From positions 62,001 to 126,000 of the forward strand of contig CACYFF010000001.1 of assembly GCA_902773665.1 (NCBI GenBank): DNA of 64,000 nt, read 5' to 3'. The position numbers were made by a program, and so were the translations under genes. The notes below the pieces were generated by a model. That model did not search any database, was not told the origin of the DNA, and was given only the letters and a program-made list of their open reading frames with translations. The number at the start of each line of letters is the position of its first letter. The first letter of the stretch is position 1. This DNA is from an uncultured Eubacteriales bacterium (lineage in GTDB: Bacteria; Bacillota; Clostridia; Peptostreptococcales; Anaerovoracaceae). Of the stretch, positions 52,256-58,545 are shown piece by piece.

Positions 52256-52651
52256 TCAGGCCAGTTCCGCCAGCGTAATGCCGTCCAGATAGCCGTTGAT
52301 CATCAGATTGAGTTTGTCCCAGACGGGGAGCGTCTTGCACTCTCCCGCATATTCGCAGGGGGCCGCACCGTGTTCCAGGCAGGCGACCGGCGCCAGGTCT
52401 CCTTCGGTGACCCGGAGGATCTCCCCGACGGTATATTCCTCCGCGGGTTTGTTCAACCGGTAACCACCGCCCTTGCCGTGGACGGCGTCAACGAGACCTG
52501 CCTTCGACAGGCTGGCCATGATGGCTTCGATGTATTTTTTCGAGATGCGCTGCCACTCGGCGACTTCCTTTAAGGGCGTATAGGTCTCTCTGCCCTGCTC
52601 CGCCAGGTCGATCATCACCCGGAGCGCGTATCTTCCTCTTGTCGAGATCAT
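52256..52651 (-). CDS. iscR: Rrf2/IscR family transcriptional regulator
   Basis: This 131-residue Rrf2 regulator has a winged helix (MISTRGRYALRVMIDLAEQG, then RISKKYIEAIMASLSKAGLV) and the three Cys residues that bind a [2Fe-2S] cluster in IscR: CLEHGAAPCEYAGECKTLPV (about residues 92-106). It therefore probably senses Fe-S status and controls the operon in which it lies. AAGGAGG precedes the ATG. It is the last gene after nifS and the scaffold gene, the reverse of the order in Escherichia coli, and ends at a strong terminator. CymR-like regulators lack these Cys residues, which supports the IscR call. Confidence 0.88.
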   Translation of the reverse strand: MISTRGRYALRVMIDLAEQGRETYTPLKEVAEWQRISKKYIEAIMASLSKAGLVDAVHGKGGGYRLNKPAEEYTVGEILRVTEGDLAPVACLEHGAAPCEYAGECKTLPVWDKLNLMINGYLDGITLAELA

Positions 52652-52684
52652 AGATCCTCCTTCTGCCCCCTGGCAAACTGTGGT

Positions 52685-53080
52685 CTACGCCTGCAGTTTA
52701 CCCGCCAGCTTTTTATTCTGGTAATCTTCCAGGGCTGCCTGGATGGCTTCTTCGGCCAGAACGCTGCAGTGCATCTTGTGGGCGGGCAGGCCGTCCAGCG
52801 CCTCTGCCACGGCTTTATTGGTAAGCTCCATGGCTTCGGAGATGGGTTTTCCCTTGATGAGCTCCGTCGCCATGGAACTGGAAGCAATAGCGCTGCCGCA
52901 GCCGAAGGTCTCGAACTTGACGTCTTCGATGATGCCGTCGTCGCTCACCTTCAGGTAGATCTTCATGATGTCGCCGCACATGGTGTTGCCGACTTCTCCG
53001 ATGCCATCCGCGTCCTCGATGACGCCCACGTTTCTGGGATTGCGGAAATGGTCCATTACTTTGTCGCTATAGAGTGCCAT
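52685..53080 (-). CDS. iscU: Fe-S cluster assembly scaffold, IscU/NifU N-terminal type
   Basis: This 131-residue scaffold holds nascent Fe-S clusters. The three ligand Cys residues are in NTMCGDIMKI (about residue 35), FGCGSAIASSSMATELIKG (about 61) and HKMHCSVLAEEAI (about 104). The opening SDKVMDHFRNPRNVGVIED is diagnostic. It lies 12 bases after nifS and 33 bases before iscR, with GGAGGAAA upstream of the ATG. The length is that of a stand-alone IscU-type protein, without the C-terminal NifU domain. Confidence 0.93.
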   Translation of the reverse strand: MALYSDKVMDHFRNPRNVGVIEDADGIGEVGNTMCGDIMKIYLKVSDDGIIEDVKFETFGCGSAIASSSMATELIKGKPISEAMELTNKAVAEALDGLPAHKMHCSVLAEEAIQAALEDYQNKKLAGKLQA

Positions 53081-53092
53081 ATATGTTTCCTC

Positions 53093-54283
53093 CTACTTGA
53101 GTACGTATTCTCTCTTGCCTTCCTGCAGGTCTCTCCAGACGGGAGACATGTTTCGCAGGTACGTTACCACGTCGGTGACCGCCTCGATCATGTAGTCGAT
53201 CTCCTCTTCCGTGATGTCTTCTCCCAGGCTCAGCCGCAGGCTTCCGTGGGCCACGTCGTGCACCCGGCCGATGGCCAGCAGCACGTGGCTGGGATCGAGA
53301 GACCCGGATGTGCAGGCGGAACCGGACGAAGCGCAGATGCCCTTGTCGTCCAGCAGGAGCAGCAGGCTTTCGCCTTCGATGCCTTCGAAGCAGAAGTTGA
53401 CGTTGCTGGGAAGACGGTTCGTGCGGTCCCCGTTCAGGATGGAATGGGGGATCGCCTCCAGCCCCGCGATCAGCTTATCGCGCAGCGGGATCAGATGCGC
53501 CGCATTCTTGTCGATGTTCGCGCAGGCTTCTTCCAGGGCCGCTGTCATGGACATGATACCCGCGATGTTCTCCGTGCCGCCGCGCTTGCCCCTTTCCTGC
53601 GCGCCGCCTTCGATGATGTTCGTCAGAGCGATGCCCTTCTTTGCGTACAGCACGCCCACGCCTTTCGGCCCGTGGAACTTGTGTGCCGACAGCGAGAGCA
53701 TGTCGATGTTCTGCGCCTGTACGTCGATATGGAGATGGCCCGCCGCCTGTACGGCGTCTGTATGGAACAATACCCCTTTTTCCCGGCAGACCGCGCCGAT
53801 CTCGGGGATGGGCTGGATGCTGCCGATCTCGTTGTTGGCATACATGATGGTGACGAGGCAGGTATCCGGCCGGATGGCTGCCGCCACTTCCTCCGGCGTA
53901 ACGATGCCGTTTTCATGCACGTCCAAAAGCGTTACTTCGAAGCCCTCCTTCTCCAGCTTCGCCAGCGTATGCAGCACTGCGTGGTGCTCGAAGGCAGTGG
54001 AGATGATATGCTTTTTGCCCTTCTTTTCGCCGATCCGGGCGGCGGATATGATGGCCTGGTTGTCCGCTTCGCTGCCGCCGGACGTAAACAGGATCTCCCG
54101 GGCGCTGCAGTTGAAGATCTTTGCGACGCGCTCCCTTGCGCTCTGCAGGGCTTCGTTCGCCTTCTGCCCAACGGTATGTAAGCTGGACGGGTTGCCGTAG
54201 ATCTCGCCCATGTAGGGGATCATGGCGTCGATGGCCGTCTTGCTCATCCTTGTGGTCGCCGCATTATCTGCGTATATGTTCAT
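53093..54283 (-). CDS. nifS: cysteine desulfurase, NifS/IscS family
   Basis: This PLP enzyme of 396 residues takes sulfur from cysteine for Fe-S clusters. It opens with MNIYADNAATTRMSKTAIDA at 54283 (GGAGG upstream). The PLP lysine lies in LSLSAHKFHGPKGVGVLYAK (about residue 203) and the sulfur-carrying Cys in SSGSACTSGSLDPSHVLLAI (about 325-330). The SSGSACTSG form is typical of group I NifS/IscS. A longer frame to 54403 runs through the promoter. It is the first gene of the isc operon, with a near-consensus promoter and an inverted repeat upstream. Confidence 0.93.
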   Translation of the reverse strand: MNIYADNAATTRMSKTAIDAMIPYMGEIYGNPSSLHTVGQKANEALQSARERVAKIFNCSAREILFTSGGSEADNQAIISAARIGEKKGKKHIISTAFEHHAVLHTLAKLEKEGFEVTLLDVHENGIVTPEEVAAAIRPDTCLVTIMYANNEIGSIQPIPEIGAVCREKGVLFHTDAVQAAGHLHIDVQAQNIDMLSLSAHKFHGPKGVGVLYAKKGIALTNIIEGGAQERGKRGGTENIAGIMSMTAALEEACANIDKNAAHLIPLRDKLIAGLEAIPHSILNGDRTNRLPSNVNFCFEGIEGESLLLLLDDKGICASSGSACTSGSLDPSHVLLAIGRVHDVAHGSLRLSLGEDITEEEIDYMIEAVTDVVTYLRNMSPVWRDLQEGKREYVLK

Positions 54284-54323
54284 GTGCTTTCCTCCTTTTG
54301 CGGTCCTATGTTCTTGCAAAAGG

Positions 54324-54356
54324 AGTATAAGCCTATTTACCCACTGTGTCAATAGG
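54324..54356 (-). promoter_or_regulatory. isc operon promoter with overlapping inverted repeat
   Basis: On the minus strand TTGACA (54347-54352), exactly 17 bp, TATACT (54324-54329): a near-consensus promoter about 40 bases before the nifS ATG. CCTATT (54332-54337) and AATAGG (54351-54356) form an inverted repeat covering the spacer and -35, a fitting place for repression by the IscR encoded at the end of the operon. Confidence 0.7.
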
Positions 54357-54359
54357 TTA

Positions 54360-55352
54360 TTATTCTTCCGGCTTGTTCTCCTGCGCCGCAGCGGAACCCG
54401 CAACCCCGGGCTTCCAGTGCAGTTCCATATTCTTTAAGTCCCGTTTTGCGTACTTGGGCGCCACTTTTGCGTTGAATTCCGCCGCATCGTCCCTTTTGAT
54501 CCGGTCGAAGAAGCCCTTCTTTCTCAGGACGAGCAGCACCGCGACGTAGACCGCGTCGATGATCAGGGTCACAACGAGGTCCAGGGAGCTCACCTCGGAG
54601 CCGATGGCCCCCAGTCCGAGCCCGTCCGCATAGAACGCGACCATGTTGTTGACGATGTGGATCGCAGACGACGCCTCGATGCCCCGGGAGATCCAGGCCA
54701 TCAGGCCCATCATGCAGCCCGTCGCCAGGATCGTCAGTTTGCCGGTGAGATTATACGGATGCATGGCCATGAAGATGAGGGCCTGCAGCACCACCGCGAT
54801 CACCGGGATGCGGAACCAGCCGCCGAAGGTCTGCATGAGCAGCCCCCGGAACATGTACTCCTCCGCGATGCACTGCAGCGGCCCCATCACGGTAAGCAAC
54901 AGGAAGGTGGCGATGGTAAACTGGTTGTTCAGCGGCCCGTGATCCAGCAGGATCCAGACCAGATTCGGCACGCCGCAGACGAGCAGCGCCAGCAGCATCA
55001 TCCGGCCGAATACGCTCCAGTCCCAGCCGCCCCGGGCGGAGGAATAGGAGGAAAAAGGCCGGTCGCGCACGATGAGGGCGGTGAGCGCCAGCAGGGGGAT
55101 GGCGACCGCCAGTGACCCCAGATTCAGCAGGATGCCGGGGCCGCTCGACACGTCCATGGTGTCGTAGCTGCCGGCGATCTTCATGACGCTCTCCAGTCCT
55201 CCCTGGTTCAGCGCACCCAGGAGAACGATGGCGACGGTCGAGCCAAGATAGAGCACGGCAAACAGCAGGCCCGCCAGGAGGGGTTTAAACCAGCGGTAGG
55301 AGATGAACCGCCGGGGATAGGTCGGATATTCGTGTTCGGGTACGGGTTTCAT
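54360..55352 (-). CDS. CPBP family intramembrane metalloprotease
   Basis: This 330-residue membrane protein has about eight helices and the CPBP/Abi motifs: EEYMFRGLLMQTFGGW (EEXXXR, about residue 162) and FMAMHPYNLTGK (conserved His, about 200), plus a third motif in HIVNNMVAFY. Family members are Rce1-like proteases. In bacteria they act in bacteriocin self-immunity or membrane-protein processing; the substrate is unknown. AAAGGAC precedes the ATG. Upstream are a TAAAAT -10 and three tandem 11-bp repeats. The last 45 residues are charged and cytoplasmic. Confidence 0.87.
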   Translation of the reverse strand: MKPVPEHEYPTYPRRFISYRWFKPLLAGLLFAVLYLGSTVAIVLLGALNQGGLESVMKIAGSYDTMDVSSGPGILLNLGSLAVAIPLLALTALIVRDRPFSSYSSARGGWDWSVFGRMMLLALLVCGVPNLVWILLDHGPLNNQFTIATFLLLTVMGPLQCIAEEYMFRGLLMQTFGGWFRIPVIAVVLQALIFMAMHPYNLTGKLTILATGCMMGLMAWISRGIEASSAIHIVNNMVAFYADGLGLGAIGSEVSSLDLVVTLIIDAVYVAVLLVLRKKGFFDRIKRDDAAEFNAKVAPKYAKRDLKNMELHWKPGVAGSAAAQENKPEE

Positions 55353-55414
55353 AAAAATGTCCTTTCTGATCGTTTTTCATCCTATTTTACACCGCCGCGG
55401 GCGGAGCATCGAAA

Positions 55415-55447
55415 AGTTGCTTAAAAGTTGTTAGAGAGTTGCTTAAA
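55415..55447. repeat. three tandem 11-bp direct repeats upstream of the CPBP gene
   Basis: AGTTGCTTAAA (55415-55425), AGTTGTTAGAG (55426-55436) and AGTTGCTTAAA (55437-55447) repeat with an exact 11-bp period. They lie directly upstream of the likely -35 region of the CPBP gene. This is the arrangement bound by OmpR/PhoB-type response regulators. Confidence 0.6.
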
Positions 55448-55460
55448 TTTAGTCTCATTT

Positions 55461-55506
55461 CAGACACCCTGATTCCTCAAAATACGTGTGAAAATCAGGG
55501 TGTCTG
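55461..55506. repeat. 14-bp inverted repeat carrying a tRNA-Lys fragment
   Basis: CAGACACCCTGATT (55461-55474) and AATCAGGGTGTCTG (55493-55506) are perfect complements with an 18-base loop, followed by TTTTTATTTC on the plus strand. The 12-mer GACACCCTGATT in each arm is identical to 55589-55600 inside tRNA-Lys (tRNA nucleotides 37-48). Confidence 0.8.
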
Positions 55507-55527
55507 TTTTTATTTCACAGAAAATGA

Positions 55528-55560
55528 AAAAGCCTTGAAACCGTTGAGATTTCAAGGCCT
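55528..55560 (-). terminator. terminator of tRNA-Lys
   Basis: GCCTTGAAA and TTTCAAGGC form a 9-bp stem (about 55533-55559), followed by TTTTTC on the minus strand. It begins directly after the tRNA 3' end. Confidence 0.85.
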
Positions 55561-55636
55561 TGGTACACCATCACGGGCTCGAACCGTGGACACCCTGATT
55601 AAGAGTCAGGTGCTCTACCAACTGAGCTAATGGTGC
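55561..55636 (-). tRNA. tRNA-Lys, anticodon CTT
   Basis: A complete 76-nt cloverleaf with encoded CCA. The acceptor pairs GCACCAT with ATGGTGT (one G-U). The D-arm is AGCTCAGTTGGTAGAGC, the anticodon stem CCTGA/TCAGG encloses loop CTCTTAA with anticodon CTT, and the T-arm is CACGG-TTCGAGC-CCGTG. It has its own near-consensus promoter and a terminator, so it is a single-gene transcript. Confidence 0.97.
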
Positions 55637-55640
55637 ATGT

Positions 55641-55683
55641 CAAACGCAAGTAATATATTAACCGTGCGGCTTGCGTTTGTCAA
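55641..55683 (-). promoter_or_regulatory. tRNA-Lys promoter spanned by a 10-bp inverted repeat
   Basis: TTGACA (55678-55683), 17 bp, TAATAT (55655-55660) on the minus strand is a strong promoter. CAAACGCAAG (55641-55650) and CTTGCGTTTG (55670-55679) are perfect inverted repeats that flank the -10 and reach into the -35 and the expected transcription start. Confidence 0.75.
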
Positions 55684-55715
55684 GAAAGAATTTAAGCAAT
55701 TTTAAAAATTTTAGA

Positions 55716-56318
55716 CTAGAACCCCAGGTCTTCGCCCACCAGCACCACTTCCACGTCCATGCCGTTCATCTTCTGCATGTAGATGGCCAGTACGTTGCAG
55801 ATGCGGCGAGGCGCGTGGCAGTCGTAGCACTTGCCCGTCTTCGCGCAGGGCGTCGCGTAGCCGAACTTCTTCGTGTTCGTCGGCGCCGCCACATTGCGGG
55901 CCCGGAAGATGGCTTCTTCCAGCGTAGGTTCGATCTTCTTGGTGCTGGCCACCATGTAGACTTTTTCGTGGCCGAAGATGGACCCAGCCACCCGGTTTCC
56001 GGTGCCGTCGATGTTCACCAGGGCGCCGGTCTCGGAGATGGCGTTGACGGAAGTAAGGAAGATGTCCGTCAGCTGCGTCTTCCTTGCGATCTCCATAAAC
56101 TCGCCGTCGTCGTGGATGCCGATGGGATCGTAGACCGTATTGTGCTTTGCCAGCATGGCGGAGATGCCCATCACCCGCAGGGTCTCGGAGTCGCCGAAGC
56201 CTACGGTCTTGCCGTCGATCCGGCTGTCCAGATAGGCCGCAGCTTCCGCTCCGGTCTCGAAATAGCTGACTTCGAATTCATTCTTCTTCAGATTTGCGAT
56301 CGTTTTTTCCAGATCCAT
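55716..56318 (-). CDS. LutC/YkgG-type lactate utilisation (LUD domain) protein
   Basis: This 200-residue LUD-domain protein matches Clostridial lactate-utilisation proteins. The core has KTVGFGDSETLRVMGISAML, DIFLTSVNAISETGALVNID and NRVAGSIFGHEKVYMVAST. The C-terminal Cys-rich segment CAKTGKCYDCHAPRRICN is usual for this subgroup and may bind metal or Fe-S. No lutA or lutB partner is nearby, so lactate oxidation is not shown; stand-alone copies are common in anaerobes. GGGAGG precedes the ATG. Confidence 0.85.
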   Translation of the reverse strand: MDLEKTIANLKKNEFEVSYFETGAEAAAYLDSRIDGKTVGFGDSETLRVMGISAMLAKHNTVYDPIGIHDDGEFMEIARKTQLTDIFLTSVNAISETGALVNIDGTGNRVAGSIFGHEKVYMVASTKKIEPTLEEAIFRARNVAAPTNTKKFGYATPCAKTGKCYDCHAPRRICNVLAIYMQKMNGMDVEVVLVGEDLGF

Positions 56319-56338
56319 CGGTTCCTCCCGGGGTCACA

Positions 56339-56509
56339 CTACCCTCTTCTGTTTACGAGCACGCCCGCCAGGGCGCAGACGATCCCCAGGACGATGCAGA
56401 ACCAGCCTACCGCGCCGAAATCGTGGCGGAAGGGATTTTTGAACCACAGCACGGAAGCGATCTCCCACACTACGGCGCAAACGAAAAGGATCTTTGCAGT
56501 CTTTCTCAT
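56339..56509 (-). CDS. small two-helix membrane protein (56 residues)
   Basis: A short gene with an AGGAGG site about 5 nt before the ATG at 56509 and a stop at 56339. It encodes two membrane helices, KILFVCAVVWEIASVLWF and GWFCIVLGIVCALAGVLV, joined by a short loop KNPFRHDFG. It fills the gap between the transporter and LutC-type genes, 10 bases after the transporter stop, and so is probably cotranscribed with it. I do not recognise the family. Confidence 0.75.
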   Translation of the reverse strand: MRKTAKILFVCAVVWEIASVLWFKNPFRHDFGAVGWFCIVLGIVCALAGVLVNRRG

Positions 56510-56519
56510 AACGGCCTCC

Positions 56520-58118
56520 TTATTTCTGCCGCCGTATGACCTTGCGGTCCAGAACGCCCAGCGCGTCCGAGCTGTTGACCAGCTCCATCTGCAGCATGGC
56601 GCAGTCCACAGCGCGTCCGATAAAGGTAAAGATGATATCCAGAACGATGGCGACGCCCAGTCCGCCGGCGGGGATGTTCAGGCGGCCCAGCATAATGGCG
56701 TAGCAGGCGAGGCCGCTGCCGGGGATGGGCGGCAGCGCGATGGCCATCATGGTGCAGATGATGGTCGCGACGATCATCCAGGTAAGATCGACCTCCACGT
56801 GATACACTTCCGTCAGATAATAAGCGGTGGCGATGAAGGAACAGATCGTGGCCGGCATGAACATCGTCTGTCCGATGGGAAGGGCGAATTCCGTCAGCCG
56901 GGACGGAACGCCGAATTTCCGGGTCACGATGCTCTCCGTTTCGCCGTAGGAGGCGCCGGCAGAAGCCGTCAGGAACGAGGTCATCATGGCCGGTTTGAGC
57001 GTCTTCAGCAGCCATTTCTTTTCCACACCGTATTTGGTCGCCGTGTGGTTGAGCATCAGGACCAGCATCAGGAACATCCCCATCACGTAGACGAGGACGG
57101 GCTTCCAGATCCCGTAGAGCTGGGAGATCTGACCGTTCCAGATGTAACTGATGATGGTGAGCGAGATGAACACCGGCGAATACCGGCCGATGCTCTCCAT
57201 CAGGTAGTTGACCAGAGAGTTGCCCTGGGTGACGACACGGCGCAGCGTGCCCGCCGATTCGCCCATCGCCAGAAGGCCGATGCCCAGCGCAAAGCCCATG
57301 AAGATCAGCTGGATGGAGTCGTTGTTTGAAAAAGGCGAGACCGGGTTCGCCGGGAGTATGCTGGCGACCAGTTTCAGAAATTCCGAAAGACTTTCACCCG
57401 GCTGGATGCTGCCGCTGGTCCGGATCGTAAAGAACGGATAGAAGATCGCCTCGGCCAGGACAGCGGCCAGGAAGGAGAAGGCGATGAACCGGTTCATCAC
57501 CCGCTTGCCGTAGCGGCTGTACGTAACGATATCCCCCAGGTTCGATACAGCACTTCCGAGGAACAGGAACAGCGACAGACTGGCAAAGGTGCCGAAGACG
57601 CCGAGGAACGCGTTGAAAAACAGCGTAAGCACATTCTCGTCGATGTAGTCGCCTGCCGCGTCCGGAAGCTGGAAGAACAGGATGCCGAAAAGGATGCCGG
57701 CGAACACGCTGATGGGGATCGTCAGGGTGGCAAAACGCCGTTCCTCATGGATCCGCAGCGTAACGCGGTTCTTGCTGCCCCGCCGGCTCCAGACGGGCGC
57801 AAATCCCATGTCCACCATCAGGCGGCGGCTGAACTCGTCTTCGCCGGTGTCGAGCGTCGTCGGGTTAAACCGGTCCCCTTCGTACTCGATGGTGATATAG
57901 TCCCGGCGCATCCGGGAATCCATATATACCGTGCACGATATCTTGCCGCCGAAGTGCTCGCAGATGCGCAGCAGCGTATCCTCCATCGCGAGACGGATGC
58001 GGATGCGGTTGCGGTTTTCCAGCGAAAGCGTCTGCAGGAACTCCCAGATGTCCTCCGAGATCCTGTCCACGCCGCGGCGGTCCAGCAGATATACAGTTTC
58101 CACGAGTCTTCTCTTCAT
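56520..58118 (-). CDS. dicarboxylate/amino-acid:cation symporter fused to an N-terminal degenerate GHKL (anti-sigma-like) domain
   Basis: The 532-residue protein has a cytoplasmic N-terminal domain (about 1-128) and an SDF/GltP-type transporter (about 130-530). The transporter part shows SDF features: the hairpin segment LTASAGASYGETESIVTRKF, ALPIGQTMFMPATICSFIAT, and VDLTWMIVATIICTMMAIAL. The N-terminal part aligns by eye with the RsbW-type ATPase in this window: LAMEDTLLRICEHFG against LAVEELFVNIASYAY, and YEGDRFNPTT against RDSGIPYDPT. The ATP-site Asn (Arg51 here), Asp (Tyr79) and glycine loop are replaced, so it is probably a non-catalytic pseudo-ATPase. The ATG lies 6 nt after TATACT with no ribosome site (leaderless). 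It is divergent from a STAS/kinase/phosphatase operon. Confidence 0.82.
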   Translation of the reverse strand: MKRRLVETVYLLDRRGVDRISEDIWEFLQTLSLENRNRIRIRLAMEDTLLRICEHFGGKISCTVYMDSRMRRDYITIEYEGDRFNPTTLDTGEDEFSRRLMVDMGFAPVWSRRGSKNRVTLRIHEERRFATLTIPISVFAGILFGILFFQLPDAAGDYIDENVLTLFFNAFLGVFGTFASLSLFLFLGSAVSNLGDIVTYSRYGKRVMNRFIAFSFLAAVLAEAIFYPFFTIRTSGSIQPGESLSEFLKLVASILPANPVSPFSNNDSIQLIFMGFALGIGLLAMGESAGTLRRVVTQGNSLVNYLMESIGRYSPVFISLTIISYIWNGQISQLYGIWKPVLVYVMGMFLMLVLMLNHTATKYGVEKKWLLKTLKPAMMTSFLTASAGASYGETESIVTRKFGVPSRLTEFALPIGQTMFMPATICSFIATAYYLTEVYHVEVDLTWMIVATIICTMMAIALPPIPGSGLACYAIMLGRLNIPAGGLGVAIVLDIIFTFIGRAVDCAMLQMELVNSSDALGVLDRKVIRRQK

Positions 58119-58124
58119 GCCTTT

Positions 58125-58130
58125 AGTATA
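58125..58130 (-). promoter_or_regulatory. -10 box (TATACT) of the fused symporter gene, leaderless spacing
   Basis: TATACT on the minus strand ends 6 nt before the ATG at 58118. A CTGAAC about 15 bp upstream may serve as -35. Confidence 0.55.
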
Positions 58131-58192
58131 CTACATTTTCGGAAAGTTCAGCATTCTCCCATAATTTATTGTTTTACGAAAAAGCGAATTCA

Positions 58193-58201
58193 TGAGATAA
58201 T
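58193..58201 (+). promoter_or_regulatory. extended -10 (TGA GATAAT) of the STAS operon
   Basis: TGA GATAAT lies about 53 bases before the STAS-gene ATG, in the 99-base gap shared with the divergent symporter gene. The -35 is not clear. Confidence 0.35.
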
Positions 58202-58235
58202 AAATTGATTATGTAGTATGCATAAGGAGGTCCCT

Positions 58236-58532
58236 ATGACGATCACAAAAACCATCGAATCCGATGCTCTTACTCTCGCCCTCTCCGGCAGACTGGACAC
58301 CACCACTTCCCCCGAACTGGAGGATGAGATCAACGCTTCTCTGGCAGGCATCCACAAGCTTACGCTGGACTTTACGGAACTGAGCTACATCTCTTCCGCA
58401 GGCCTCCGCGTGCTGCTGGCTGCCCAGAAGAAGATGAACGTCCAGGGAGAGATGCGTGTCGTCGGTGTCAACGACACGATCATGGAGATCTTTGAGGTCA
58501 CCGGATTCTCCGAGATCCTGACGATCGAATAA
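58236..58532 (+). CDS. STAS-domain anti-sigma factor antagonist (RsbV/SpoIIAA-like)
   Basis: This single STAS domain has the open frame 58218-58532; I favour the ATG at 58236 (MTITKTIESDALTLALSGRL), 6-7 nt after AAGGAGG. The strand-helix pattern SGRLDTTTSPELEDEINASL, LDFTELSYISSAGLRVLLAA and MEIFEVTGFSEIL is typical, and the serine pair in YISSAGLRV is the usual site phosphorylated by RsbW-type kinases. It is followed by a STAS-kinase fusion and a phosphatase-kinase fusion, which together make up a partner-switching set. Confidence 0.88.
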   Translation: MTITKTIESDALTLALSGRLDTTTSPELEDEINASLAGIHKLTLDFTELSYISSAGLRVLLAAQKKMNVQGEMRVVGVNDTIMEIFEVTGFSEILTIE

Positions 58533-58545
58533 TGCGGGCGGACTT

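Noticed and set aside
55561-55636. Active integrated element at tRNA-Lys
   Set aside because: No integrase or other mobile gene lies on either side; only a short duplicated fragment and repeats are seen.
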